Shown here piece after piece: positions 23,169-35,950 of a DNA stretch of 64,000 nt. The DNA lies in contig JAETXT010000005.1 in the NCBI GenBank assembly GCA_019188255.1, positions 186,001 to 250,000 of the forward strand, in the 5' to 3' direction. The notes below the pieces were generated by a model. It was given only the letters and a program-made list of their open reading frames with translations. It was not told the DNA's origin and searched no databases. The translations under genes and the position numbers were made by a program. How positions within the stretch are numbered: position 1 is the first letter of the stretch; each line of letters opens with the position of its first letter. This stretch comes from Verticillium longisporum (taxonomy: Eukaryota > Ascomycota > Sordariomycetes > Glomerellales > Plectosphaerellaceae).

Positions 23169-25386
23169 ACAGCACGCTCCCGGCGGCAATCGAAGCTAGG
23201 CCAGACCCAAACGAACGGTTCGGGTCCCACGTGCTGTTCGTCTTCTTATGCGCCATCATCGTGCAGCATCTTCGGGCGTGATGGTTCCTGCGCCCGCGAT
23301 CGTTTGACGAAAGGAAACAGGGTCGAGTGTTGGGACGCCTAACAAACCGGGCGAACAGCAGCGGTGACAAGCCTACAAGCCTACAAGGCTTGCAGGGGAG
23401 TCTACCACGTTCCACGCCCTCAGAGCACCAGGATCCTGGGGAGAGCCCAACTCCCTGAACGCTGAGGCGGCCCGAATGATGAGGCTCTGCTTCTAACCCC
23501 GCTCCAGAGTACTATCCTTGTTCTTGCATGAATGCTCTACGGTATCTTTTGGCTTTGCTGTATGGGTATCACCATCTATGCAGCTCAGGCCCAACCCCGA
23601 TTCCCCATTGGCTCTTAGAAGGCCAACATGCCATGGCCTTATTTATGATAGTCGGCCAGCATGACTCTCCACCCACCCATGAAGCACTCGCAGTACCTAC
23701 CCTGCCATTGGGCTGCTTCATCGGATGGCGGATTGGCTTTGCGTCGGCGATTCCTCCAACCGCAGACATCCCTGCTGTAGCACCTTGCCCTGAGCTTCAC
23801 GGCCATGACTGATGACAACCAACTACCCACTAGACTACATGATCCGGTTTCTTCACTGGCAAGGTGCATTTCCCGGTTCCAGGGACCGTCTGTAAGAAAG
23901 CACATTGTTTTCTGATGAGGTGCAGGCGTTCCGGAGTTCTCCTTTGGTCCGCGATGACCAGGGTACCGGCCCTTGACACAACATTCTGCTCAAGCTGCCT
24001 CTTTGATAGGCCTGGCTGTCGAGGCCTCCGGGGTTGCCGACAGCTGCGCGCAATCATTTTATTGCTGCAATCGAGGGTACCATTTCGTTTTCTGTCTGCC
24101 TTTCTTAACACGTCGATTAAGGATCCCTGGTGAGATCTCCACCCTTTCACTGAAATCAAACAATAGGTACTATGACACGAAGATGGGCGACGACAGCACC
24201 ACGAGATGTTGTCTTGCTACGCAGGGAAACGAACACCAGCTCAACCGCCTCGCCTTGACCTCCGCTTTCCCGATTGAGGATGTGCTCGGCTCCGAGACAG
24301 CAAATCCTGGGACTCATGTCATCTTGGCACTTCATCACGTCGACATCATCCGTGATATGCATGAGTGACGCCAGCTTTCGCGCCGCGCGACGCGCGAATC
24401 TCGATCATTATCCGTCCAATGCTATCAACCGCTGGGCCGTTTGCCATGATATTCGATGATTGGGTTGGCAACAATGCGGCTTGCATGTGCTTCCATCAAG
24501 GGCACACCTGGCCTTGCAGATTCGTATAGCCCCCGTCTCGTCAATGGTCTACCTACAATGAACCAGCTTGCTCGTGAAAGCTCAGCCCTGGTACACCGGT
24601 CTCCGACATGTCTCAAGCCGCCGGCGGCGGCAAGGTCGAAACCGAACATTGTTGTCGCAACAAGGACCGGGACCTAATGGTTGTCACGAGGTCTTCTACG
24701 GCACCTTTATCGATACCTCACGATTGGACATTTCCGACGGCCTGGCGCTTCTCCCTCCACTTGATGAATGCATACGAATGCATACCATCCCGTTTTTGTT
24801 CACCGACCACTCTTTCTGTGTATTTCCAAGCAGAGCCGCCCAGGGATGATCCTTCGCCACTGGCTTTCCTTCCGCTTCTGGTTGTTTACAATGAGCTGGC
24901 ACAGAGGTGGATTCCGTCAACGATCGTTGGTCTCCTCAAGAAGAGTATCGCCGAGATGGACATGTCGTGTCCTCGTGGGGTTCTCTGCGCGCGCCTTCTT
25001 GGCCCGTCATGGTTGTCGAATGTGGCTGCTAGCCTAGTCAAGGGTCTGCACCGAGACTGGGGGTGTATTCATTGCTGATGAACCCATGGCGATGATGACG
25101 GGCTGCATGGTGATGGCCGCCAGCAATGACCATATCAGCATGCTCCCGGCTATCTATGGCGGGCGGCGATATCGCGATTACGAGGACGCCTTGGTCGTTG
25201 TCTGCGTTGTGGTTCTCATGGTCGAAAAACTATAAATATCGTCTTCCAGTCAAATTCTCGCCTCATCTTCTCTCCCTCTTGATCAAGCACGGCGCTTCTC
25301 TAGTTTCCTAAGTCCTTCGTCGTCGTCATTCCACGTCCCACCTCGGGTTTCAACGCGATATCCAACCCCGATTGATTGCCATCATC
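23169..25386. other. Intergenic region with possible gene fragments
   Basis: No gene can be supported. One open frame of 156 codons (24608-25078, ATG start) has a protein-like segment in its second half that seems to continue in another frame to ~25233. I find no motif, and it could be a decayed gene or chance. Confidence 0.3.
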
Positions 25387-26330
25387 ATGTCATCTCCTAC
25401 TCCGGCCCCAACGCCATCCACAGAGTAAGTCCATCCAGGTCTTGTTGTTCACATTAGCCACTAACAATATGTTGACCGTCAACCATGGATCGGTTTCAGA
25501 GGGATGTCGACGATGTGCCTTACCGCCTTCTTACCACAACGGAGCAGTCAGCTTCTTCAGCTCCATCGTCAAACAATTCATCCACTTCATCCACCAGGAC
25601 TGGATGAGAAGACCCTGCAGACTTGGCTCTCCTGTTCCGTCAACGTGTTCCAGAAACCTTTGGCGACGAGCTCGATGATACTGCAGTGTTCCTGAACTCA
25701 AGGATAGATCAGGGAATGACGCGCGGCGACCGTTTTCTCATTTCTACCACCCGTACATGTGTGACACTAATCCAGTCCTCCGAGAGGGCTGGAGAAGGGC
25801 CTTTACGATTATGACCTGATGAGGATGAGGTTTTTGCGTGGCTACTACGTTGCGAAGCTCACAAGACTGATGTCCCTGGCGGAACAAAGTGAGCCTTTCA
25901 TTTATCTTTCAAATAAGCTTGATATCCTCAAATGTGAACACCAATTTTCTTTCATATTCTCTATCTTTCAGCATTGTGCCAAGATGACAACCTCTGCCAG
26001 ACCAAAGCTTCCATGCTGACGAGCCGTCACATTCGAAAGTCATGACTCACTGAGTGCTGTCAGAATCACAAGGGCATCAAATCAACAACATGCAAGCCGG
26101 AGGACGTACGAGTTGAAGGTATATTCTTGTGATTTGCGTCACGGCAGTGAATGCACAAACCTCCACTCAGAACAATAACGTGTCGGGCCTGGCCTCTTAC
26201 CTGGACGCATCCCACACTTTCCCGAAATCCAACTTCTTCCGGTCGTACACGACGCAAAAGCACTTGAAGTCCACCGAGGCAATCTTATCTTTCAGGCCTC
26301 TCAATCCATCATCACCAGGTTAGCTTTCCC
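25387..26330 (+). pseudogene. Possible decayed gene of unknown family
   Basis: An ATG at 25387 begins a short Pro/Ser/Thr-rich frame that runs into a good donor (GTAAGT at ~25423). Splicing to the AG before ~25502 gives an in-frame run containing DVDDVPYRLLTTTE, then a TGA near 25605. The same frame continues with protein-like sequence (LLFRQRVPETFGDELDD). Further protein-like pieces appear in other frames (FYHPYMCDTNPVLREGWRR and YDLMRMRFLRGYYVAKL), followed by possible introns. This patchwork looks like a gene that lost its frame. I recognise no family, and a mis-read intron structure is an alternative. Confidence 0.35.
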
Positions 26331-26360
26331 CTTGACGCTATCTTTAGCCCCCTAGGAGAG

Positions 26361-28272
26361 ATGTCGGACTCCTGGAGCGACACCAGCGGCGACGACACTG
26401 AGCTGTCGGAAAGTACTGATTTGCTGTACCCGCCTGAGACAACTATGGTCAACAATGATGCCAGCATCGACAGCGTTTCGCGTGGCACTGTTACTTCATC
26501 CACCACGGCTCTGGGCATTTCACAAATCAAGCCGATCCCCTCGCATGCCCGGGGACAGACACTGGATATATCTCCAACTGACACGCAGCCGATCTCGGAT
26601 CGTCCCGAGACGAAGCAAAAGCCAGTCACTTCCTTGAATGGAATCGGTCACCAAAGTGCACAAACATTGGCCCCACCTGTTCGGCCTGGTGATCAGGCTC
26701 GGTCCGAGTGGGTACCTCCGGCCTCAGGGCAAGAGCCGCCGGGGCCCCGCTTTCGGTCCACGGAAGGCGGCACAATGCCCGGTATCATGGCTCCGAATCC
26801 TTCATGTCGTCACAGTCAGTCTCACGAAAACGATCCCGAGAGTTCCTGTCCCCACGCCAAGTCTTCACTCGGAGATTCACTACAAGAGACCTATCCCCGG
26901 CCCCTCTCAGACATTACCTCCAGCAGCGGTGACTGGCACTCGGTTCCTACTGATACCACTGCCGCGTGTGCCATACGTACCGCTGACCCGGCAGATTCTC
27001 GATCCTTCAAGCGTTCTGACACTGCGACAAAGTCTGACGATATGGTCCAAGTCTCAGTCCCTTCTCTTGACATGGCTAATCTCAACCTTCGCGTCGACGA
27101 TGTCGAGCACAAGGAAGGCCAGGTTGGAGATCAGGCCAGAACCACCCCAGGTCTGATCATATCGGATACTGAAACTCTTGATGCTCAGCGCGACGAAGAC
27201 CTCAAACTTCTGGCCTCTCTCCTGACTGCTGGCGACCCAAAGGCTGTCATCACTGACACATTTAAGCTCGACAAGCAGTCGATGGAGAGCCGTCAGATGC
27301 TCCGTTGGATCAAGCTCGAGTTCGCCATCCACCAGAAACAGAGACTGGGCGATATCACCAAGGCCAAGAAGCTCCGGAACGACACGCCCGCGACCACCGC
27401 GTTCCGCTTCGCCACCCACAAGTCTCTCGACAGCGCCATCAAGCGCGCCAGAGCTGCCTACAAGGGTCTTGCTGACAAGTTCCAGCCCGAAGAAGTGCCT
27501 GCCATTATCAAGGCCAGCATGGATGCCATGCAGAAGCTGGATGACCTTCTGACTAACGACGACAATGAGATCCTTGACGAGCTTACCGCCGAGGCTCATA
27601 AGCAGGTCAACGCCAACCACATCTACCAGCAGTGCATCGCCACGGGCAAGGAGGGCGTCGAGCCCCAGATTCAGCGCATTGCCGTCATTCAGAAGAGCAT
27701 TTGCACCTTTGAGCTCCGCGTTGTCATGGTTGATGTCATGTTCTCCCAGCAGCACGAAGACTCGGAGAAGGGTCTGCACCCCAGCACAATGACGGTCCAG
27801 AAGTTCCTAAACAGCGATCCCATCATCGACTCTGCCGTCAAGCTCATTGGTGACCTCGTTGAGGATTTCGATCTTCACATGAAGATTCTAAAGGAAAAGG
27901 CCGCCATGATGGACTTGTGAGTGCCATTCTCCCTCCACCTATCTCCTCGCGTCTGCCCACAAGTCACAAGTGAAGGACATGTGTTGCTAACAGGGTTCGC
28001 AGCATCTCAGCCGGACACAAGCAGTGCAGCCTGCGCCACCCCCTGGTGCTCAAGCTTCGCGAGGCTCTTGTCCATGGCTGGTGTGAGTTTTATTCCCACT
28101 TCTGTAGCGTGGGCTTTTTTTTTTGGCGATGCTGACATTGTGGACAGACCTGCCTGGTGAGCCCCACCAGGACGGACAGCTGGATGCCGAGACATTCCGG
28201 ATGGTTCTCGAGACTGCCATGTCAATTGACTTGGAGACCTCAACCTGGAATCTCTGGGACGAAACTGCTTGA
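26361..28272 (+). CDS. Uncharacterised helical protein, 589 aa
   Basis: Three exons (26361-27916, 27994-28082, 28148-28272) joined by GT-AG introns of 77 and 65 bp give 589 aa ending in WNLWDETA. The second intron acceptor could also lie at 28002, which stays in frame and drops three residues. The first ~270 residues are disordered, rich in Ser, Thr and Pro. From ~275 onward the sequence is charged and helix-rich (DEDLKLLASLLTAGD, then RQMLRWIKLEFAIHQKQRLG), ending with a Trp-containing tail. There is no signal peptide or membrane segment. I do not recognise the family. The long uninterrupted frame, clean introns and in-phase terminal exons make it a real gene, probably cytoplasmic or nuclear. 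Confidence 0.75.
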
Positions 28273-29092
28273 GCTGGAACCGAGCAACCCGGAGACCCCA
28301 GCCGTGCACACTGGCAGGATGAGATGGACATGGTCTCGCAGGCAAACCAGCTGCGGCAAGGGGTGCCATTGCTATTTTGTTTTGGTGTGGAGAGGGACTA
28401 TGTGACAAGTTTGCGTCTTTCTGTCGCACGGGAACAGATGGATGCATGTCCCTCCACATTTTGGGACGCCAAAGGCATCGTGGAGCGTACCTAGGTAGAT
28501 TCGGCACCTTGCTTGACACAGGTAGATGGCCTCACGAGAAATGAAAGAACGCGGTTAAACGCGCCAACTGTTTCGACTACGCCACGAGTGTCTCAGGCGA
28601 AATGAAGGCAGCAGTGGCGGAGTCGACAAGCAAAGTCTGCCAGACACACATGGTGCCAGAAGGCAGGAGCTTTCGTGAGATGATTCCCATCAGAGGTTCG
28701 CGTTGAGTCAGCATCCAACAGCTGATGGCAGGTACCACCCTCCCTGCCTCCACTACCCCTCCAACTGCACAGACCAGCCCCCCGCAGCGAAAGACACCAA
28801 TCAGCGTTGGGTTCTGTTTGGAGGAGCCATCGAAAGAGCTAGAAGGAGCTGGCCTGTTTTCTTTCCCTCGCGCTGCGTGCGACCCCAGCTCTGATTTTGG
28901 GCGAACCTCGAGCACTTGAAGAACTCGCAAGCACCACACCAAGGCCCCCTCTGCACCAATCTTTCTTCCTTGGACGAAACACTGATCTCTTTCACTGTTC
29001 CCTGCTCTTTACGATTTTGACGTCCCCACGATACCCATTCAAGCCTACTCTTCCTGGACTGCTTTCCTTCTGTTATTCGACCATCAACCACC
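28273..29092. other. Intergenic region upstream of STI1
   Basis: No gene seen. The last ~150 bp are pyrimidine-rich, as is common in fungal 5' leaders. I looked for heat-shock elements and found only imperfect GAA/TTC matches. Confidence 0.4.
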
Positions 29093-30992
29093 ATGGCTAC
29101 CGCAGACGAGCTCAAGGCTCAAGGCAACGCTGCCATTGCCGCCAAGAACTTTGACGAGGCTGTGTAAGTTGCTTCTGCCTCCGCACCTCACCACCGCACA
29201 TGTCGGATCTTCTCGACGTAGCCTTCTCGACTAACACTTTGCAGTGACAAGTTCACCCAGGCCATCGCCATTGACCCCACCAACCACATCCTCTACAGCA
29301 ACCGATCCGCCGCCTACGCCTCAAAGAAGGACTGGGACCACGCCCTCGAGGATGCCGAGAAGACTGTCGAGATCAAGCCCGATTGGGCCAAGGGCTGGGG
29401 CCGCAAGGGCACCGCGCTCTACGGCCAGGGCGACCTTCTCGGCGCCCACGACGCCTACGAGGAGGGTCTCAAGAAGGACCCCAACAACGCCGGACTCAAG
29501 AAGGACCTCGCCTCCACAAAGAGGGCCATGGAGCAGGAGACGGGCGGCCAAGGCGGCGACATGAGCGGCGGCCTCGGCAAGATGTTCTCTGACCCCCAGC
29601 TTATTCAGAAGCTTGCCAGCAACCCCAAGACCAGTGGCCTCCTAGCCGACCCCTCCTTCATGATGAAACTCCAGCAGATCCAGCAGAACCCCGACAGCCC
29701 CGACCTGTTCTCCGACCCCCGCATGCTGCAGGTTCTCGGCGTCCTCATGGGCGTCGATATCCAGACGCGTGACCCCAGCGAGATGCCCGAGGGTGCCGGC
29801 CAGCAGCAGGACACAGAGATGACCGACTCCATGCCTGAGCCTCCGCGGCCGTCAGCGACAAAGAAGGCTCCCGAGCCGGCGCCGGAACCCGAGGCTGAGC
29901 TCGAGGACGAGGAGGCGCTGGAGAAGCGCAAGGCCAAGGAGGCCGCTGACAAGGAGAAGGCGCTCGGCACCGAGAGCTACAAGAAGCGCAACTTTGACGA
30001 GGCCATCGCGCACTATAACAAGGCCTGGGAGCTGCACAAGGACATTACGTACCTGAACAATCTCGGCGCGGCTCACTTCGAAAAGGGCGACTACCAGGCT
30101 TGCATCGACGCGTGCACCAAGGCCGTCGAGGAAGGCCGCGCCATCTACGCCGACTTTAAGATCATCGCCAAGAGCTACGCCCGCATTGGAACAGCGTACG
30201 AGAAGCTGGGCGACCTCGAACAGGCCGTCACCAACTACAAGAGCTCGCTGACGGAGCACCGCACGCCCGATGTCGGCCTCAAGCTGCGCAACGCCGAGAA
30301 GAACAAGATTGAGAGCGCACGCCTCGCCTACATCGACCCCGCCAAGGCCGAAGAGGCCCGCGAGGATGGCAACAAGAAGTTCAAGGAGATGGACCTGCCG
30401 GGCGCCGTGGCGGCGTACAGTGAAATGATCAAGCGCGCGCCCGACGACCCCAGGGGCTACAGCAACCGTGCGGCGGCCTTTGTCAAGCTGCTCGAGTTCC
30501 CCAGCGCTCTCGAGGACTGCAACACGGCCATCAAGAAGGACCCCAAGTTCATCCGCGCCTACATTCGCAAGGCTCAGGCCTACTTCGGCATGCGCAAGTA
30601 CTCCGAGTCGGTGGACGCGTGCAGCGAGGCCAAGATTATTGACCAGGAGCACCACAACGGCGCCAACTCGCGCGAGATTGACCAGCAGGAGCAGAAGGCC
30701 TTCTCGGCCATGTACTCCGCTCGCGACAACGAGACGGAGGAGCAGACCAAGGAGCGCCTGGCGAAGGACCCAGAGGTACGTTCCAACATGAGAATACTGT
30801 CCTTATTGATAGCATCCGCTGACTTGAGTCCGGCACCAGATCATGGGCATTATGCAAGATCCCGTCATGCAGGCGATCTTGCAACAGGCGCAGACGAACC
30901 CGGCGGCGCTCAACGAGCACATGAAGAACCCCGACGTTCGCTCCAAGGTGCAAAAGCTGGTCGCTGCTGGCGTTATTCGCGTTGGTCGGTAA
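29093..30992 (+). CDS. sti1: STI1/Hop Hsp70-Hsp90 co-chaperone
   Basis: Cytosolic adaptor that passes client proteins from Hsp70 to Hsp90. Three exons (29093-29163, 29245-30775, 30840-30992), with introns of 81 and 64 bp, give 584 aa, the usual Sti1 length. The ATG follows ACCACC and starts MATADELKAQGNAA, the first TPR helix. The domain order is complete: TPR1 (~4-105), the first DP/STI1 domain (~131-192, with MFSDPQLIQKLASNP), an acidic Pro-rich linker with EPEAELEDEEALEKRKAKEA, TPR2A (~259-362), TPR2B (~394-485) and the second DP domain in the last exon (~535-584, with MQDPVMQAILQQAQ). Nothing is missing. It reads the same way as the ankyrin gene downstream but is separately spaced. Confidence 0.96.
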
Positions 30993-31542
30993 AGCAAACA
31001 GATGTACGAGTAAGACGGAAGCGTCGGCGGATGAAGCGGAGAGATAGGATCCAAGTCTGAGGGAAGCGCAGGAATAAGAGAAAGTGGTCACGCTTAATGA
31101 ATCGGCGGTAGGCAACCCTTTTCTCGTGTACCCGAGTGATTGAAAGTTGTGATCGCGTGACCAATAGGAGAGACACGTCAGGACAAATCGAGCCATTCCA
31201 CGTGAGCGGCTGAGGCCGTGATGGTGTGCAGCTGTGCAGCATGACCCCGGTGAGCCTTGAAGGGGGACTCATCGGGCAGGATGAGGTGTGCATTATTCGC
31301 TGTTGGATGTGTCAACAAGGCTTCCATCTCGCCGGCAGATGATGAGGTTCGCGCTGCGACATCACGAGTCGAGGCTCGACCATGGCAAAGCCTTTGATTG
31401 AAAGCAACGGCTTTCCGGTCAAACAAGCCATCTGCGAAAAGATGAATGAGGATTTTGTATTTTGATTCACTTTGACTTCACCATAACTGTGGATTGCTCG
31501 GCTCGTCTCGTCATCTTCTACGGGCATTCCCATTACTGCAAC
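30993..31542. other. Intergenic, STI1 to ankyrin gene
   Basis: 550 bp without a supportable gene; it should contain the STI1 3' end and the promoter of the next gene. Confidence 0.4.
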
Positions 31543-34500
31543 ATGGAATCACAATCACCAATGTTGGAGGGTAAGAACTCATCACTCCCTCCTTAGCATG
31601 TCATCAATCCCATCCCCCAGAATTATGCACGATTAACATATGTAGCCTACCGCCGCCTCACCGAAGTCATCTCGTCCCAGCCCGACGACAAAGAGACTGA
31701 AGAACATGTTCATCAGTTGCTCATATCGCTGCCCTCCGTTTTTTTCACCATAGACGCCCAGAAGCGGACACCACTGCATCACGCCGCCTCTGTTGGCAAA
31801 CCCAACATTCTTCGCGCCATCCTCACCGTCGGTCCGGAGTCTGAAGTTGACCTGCAAGATGCCGAGGGATGCACCGCCCTCCATCTGGCCGCGCGCAATG
31901 GCCACGAAGCCGTAGCCCGCGCCCTCCTCAATGTCGGCGCCGACGTTCGGCGCGAGGAAGCATTCGGCGAGACGCCGCTGCACGAGGCAGCGCGCAACGG
32001 ACACGCGGCTCTTGTGAAGCTCTTCATCGACACGGGTGCCGTTGTTGACGTTGGGAATCGCGACTCGAGTACGGCGCTCCACGTTGCCGCCCGACGTGGG
32101 CATTCCGACGTTATCGAGATTTTGCTGGCCGCCGGCGCCAACCCTGCGACCAAAGATAAGGTCGGCGACACGCCCCTTCATGACGCTGCTCGCGAGGGTC
32201 GAACGGAGATTGTCGATGCACTGCTCAACACGGGGCTTGTCAGCGTCGAGGCGCGGAACGCCAACGGTCTTACGCCGCTGAGCGTTGGAGCGCGCCATGG
32301 ACGCGATGGCATCGTGCGTTCTCTGCTCGAGAGGGGTGCCGATGTTGACGCGCAGAGCTCTGAATGCTGCACGCCTCTGCACCAGGCTGCCACGGAAGGA
32401 CATGATGGCGTGGCGAGGTCACTCATCGCCGCTGGTGCCGAGGTTGACTTGCAAGACAAGGACTTACAGAGCCCTCTTCATGCAGCCGTCATATTTGAGC
32501 ATTCTGATGTCGTAGGCAGTCTTCTCTGTGCAGGGGCGACGGTGAACCTGCGCGATACGGAGGACTGCACGCCGCTGCACCACGCTGTCAAGAATGGAAA
32601 CAGAGGCATTGTCAGGGAACTACTCGAAGCGGGTTCGGACCCTACAACCCTCTCTGCCGGTGGTGAGACGGCTCTCAGTCTGGCACGGGTCATGGGCAAG
32701 GAGTCCGTTATTGAGCTGTTTGCAAGCCCACAGCTCGTTCCGAGGCAAAATGTCGAAGCAAACTCGCGTCCCAAGCGGGCACGGGGCCCGTCACGGCCCA
32801 ACGAAGAAGGCGAGATAATGGCATGCAAGCACTTCATGGGAACCTTCTGGTGCCCTACCTCCGAGACGGCGTTCGACGATCTTTCCGTCTGGAGCATACT
32901 CTACGAGCCTGACACGGAGGTCAAACTAAGCCCCCGTCAACCTCCACCGCCGCCTTCACCTCCACCATCCCCTCCGCAAGTTCCTCCAAGGGAAAGGTCT
33001 GGCATCCGCCACCATGAACACCGCCATCACCAACATCAGCAACACCGCCGTAAGCTATCGCACGATGCCCGTCGCCCTGACGACCCCGTGAAACGCTGGA
33101 TTCATCTGCCGGCCAACAATGTGGCCTGGGTACTTGACCTTGTCCAAAAGATCAGCGCCATGGACGGCCGCACCGAGGCGGAATGCGCCCGCGCCATGCG
33201 TTTCGTCCGCGACACGTACCTCGAGATGCGCTACTCGGCCCCCTACCGCAAACCGCACTTTCGTCGCGCCTCGGCTACCGGTGCCGCCGCCTCAGTTGCG
33301 GCTTCGACCTCGGCGTCGCCCTCCCTCGACCCAGCCGAGATGTTCTCTCTCGTCCTGCCCGTCGTGGACGTCGAGATGGATGAGCAGACACGCGAGCGCC
33401 TCCGCTCCGCCATGACCGGCAGCCGCGACGTCGCGCCCAAGAGGGAGCTCCTCCGCGCCAGCACGGCCGAGCGTGCGCGTAGACTGAGCGCCATGCCGAC
33501 GGGCCTGCAACACCACCTCTTCCCCTACCTCAAGCACCTCGACGCCATGAACGGCCTGCGGCAAAGCTTCACCAAATCTGAGCTGCACGTGCCGCGGACG
33601 CTCGACCAGTCGTACCACGAATCGCTGAGCAAGGAGGAAGTGCGCGCGAGGAACGAGAGCCAGGTTCTGTACCGGTACCTGCTGCGCCTCGAGAGCCTTG
33701 TTAAGGCGGAGAAGCAGAAAAGTGACGGGTCTATCGTTGCTGGAGAACAGAAGTCGGGCCAGGGGTCCGGAAACCCGTTTGAGCACCGCGAGCTGCTCGA
33801 GCAGCACTCGGACAAGCAGAAACGGACAGACGGCACGAAGGAGCAGCTGATGAGGATGGCGGGACGGCAGGATGTGGCCAGCAGCGTCCGAGCGAGAGTG
33901 GCGCGTGAGCGCAAAGGGATCGAGCAGGAGCAGCGTAAGCAGGTGTTGATGGTGTCCCAGCTATGGATGTGGCGCATCGACGAACGTAGGTTCCCCTCTT
34001 CTTCTTCGTCCTTCAGTTTTGTATTCCACGACGGCAAACGGCAGTTAGAGACGACACTGACGGATTGCGAAGACAATATCATCACCTGCTATCCCGAACG
34101 CTGGGACGACAAGAACGCCAAGACGCTGCTCAATGAGATCAAGCACAGCGTCCTGGCTTCGCCCGGACTCAAATCAAACGACACGGACATGATGGATATT
34201 GCTGCCCATGTCCTCGAATCGGCCGTCGGATTCAGCGAAGAGGAGTTTCATTTTCAGTTTTGTGGCCCGCGATCGTACTGTAACGTCTTTGCGGGCTCAG
34301 TGGCTTTCCTCTCTAACGAGGCGATGAAACGGTACGCAGCCTTCAAGTCGTCCATCCGCGGGATGCGCACGTCGAAGACAGTGCTCGGGGACCTGCGAGC
34401 CGAGATTGAGCTACTGCAGGAGATAGACGATGTGAGGGAGGAAGTGAATATGATCCAGACGGTATTAAAGGAACAAGAGCGTGTCGTCGTCGAGTTTCAG

Positions 34501-35332
34501 GGGTCGCGAGAACCGGACTGCACCGTGCTGGAGCAGGTCAGGGGCGGTCTCGGAGGCTTCTCTCACCCTACCCTCGACTTTTTCGATCGCCTGGGACTGG
34601 ATGCTGATCGAGTTCGGACCTCGGTGAGTGTATTGGCTGAATCAGCCTGTGTTAGGACAACGCTGACCTTGAGTAGATCACGACATTACTCGATCTCCGA
34701 CAGCGCGAGGCCAACATCGAAGAAGCCCTCTCAGCAAACGAGCAATCCAAGATTCTCTTCATCTTTACAGGCGCGACAGTCGTCTTTGTGAGTTTGCAAT
34801 CCAATCCAAGCTCTCCGACATCTATTAATCATTGCTCCAGGCCCCCCTCTCCTGGATCATGGGCGTTTTTGAGGTCAACATATCCGGCCTACCAAGCCCA
34901 ATCACACCAGGTACTGTGGTCCTGGCCAGCAGTGAGTATCTACAATCCCTTCTCTCTGAGACTATCTGACACGTAGAAAAAGTTGGGAGTCTACTCGCCA
35001 CCGTATTGGTCATCTGGCTGTCCCTCCAGATCTACGAACTCATCGCCCAAGGCCAGAGCAGCGCGAAGCGCCGAAAGCTCGACTCCATGCTCCGCCGGAA
35101 GACGAAACCAAACGAAACCCTGGCGTCTGAAGCGACAGCGCAGTCACAGCGAGGTGATGAATCTGCAGGCCCAGCAAGCCAAACGGCAAGGTCATCTGCC
35201 CTCAGGTCGGAGGCCGCAGCGAGCGCTGTGGGCCAAGGGGCATCGGGCCAACGCAAACTCAGAAAAAGGTTTATCAGGTTCGGCAGGGACGGAAAGAAGA
35301 GGCTGGATGAGGAGACTGCGATAGTCGTTTGA
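31543..35332 (+). CDS. Ankyrin-repeat protein with C-terminal CorA-like membrane domain
   Basis: Five exons (31543-31570, 31646-34623, 34677-34787, 34841-34931, 34977-35332) with 44-75 bp introns give ~1,187 aa. The first exon encodes only nine whole codons; its donor GTAAGA and the acceptor at 31645 restore AYRRLTEVISSQ before the repeats. Ten ankyrin repeats follow (~residues 45-375, each with a TPLHxAA-type motif), then a Pro-rich stretch (~440), a His-rich stretch (~461-475) and a long helical region. Near the C-terminus two hydrophobic segments (~1027-1050, FIFTGATVVFAPLSW; ~1072-1092, LLATVLVIWLSLQI) follow a helix, as in fungal CorA-like Mg transporters. The usual G-M-N after the first segment reads G-V-F-E-V-N instead, so transport is uncertain. 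It is likely a membrane protein with a large cytosolic ankyrin part. Confidence 0.85.
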
Positions 35333-35950
35333 CGCTTGGTGACATGTATCTCACTTCTTATGATGACCGCCGGCGTTCGTTTGGCTTAGATCATGGCGAA
35401 TGGGCGGCTGTGCTGAGATCGGCAACCGACATCAACCCAGCCACAAGGTTTGTCATCAGGTCATTTTCGCAATTTCACAAATAGCCTCCAGGTTTGTTGA
35501 AGTAAGTTAAGTGCTGACTTGTGGTGGGTGACGTTTCGGAGGGCGGCAATTGGGTCAGGTTGAGTTTACTGTCGACCAACATACTCAGAAGGGGATGTGC
35601 ATCCTTCAACGTACTGGCACACTCAAACCCGACCCAGGAGAGACTGAAGGCGACAAAGTACTTTTCAGATGGTTGGCCGCTGAAATACAACTTACCCCTC
35701 ATTCATGGGGGCCTGGTAACCCGAGGCAGTGCAACGACGTGGTGATTGCTCATCTGTACGCGTATAGCAAGCAAGACCTGGTTTTTACGATTATTACGAC
35801 ACATGCAGCCATCACGGGACTGGCAGTATGGCCTGAGGATGTTCTTGGCGGAGGTATTGGGTATCTCTGCTTAAGTCGGACTGGTTCGCGACGCGAAGTT
35901 TTGTTCCATGCAATTGAACACGGCACATCATATTTCTACAGCCACGGACC
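35333..35950. other. Intergenic, ankyrin gene to dioxygenase
   Basis: About 620 bp; open frames exist but none resembles a known protein or has splice support. Confidence 0.4.

Noticed and set aside
27054..27779. Minus-strand 241-codon open frame
   Set aside because: It lies wholly opposite the well-supported exon of the 589-residue gene and has no motif.
28500..29092. Heat-shock elements upstream of STI1
   Set aside because: Only imperfect, poorly spaced GAA/TTC units were found.
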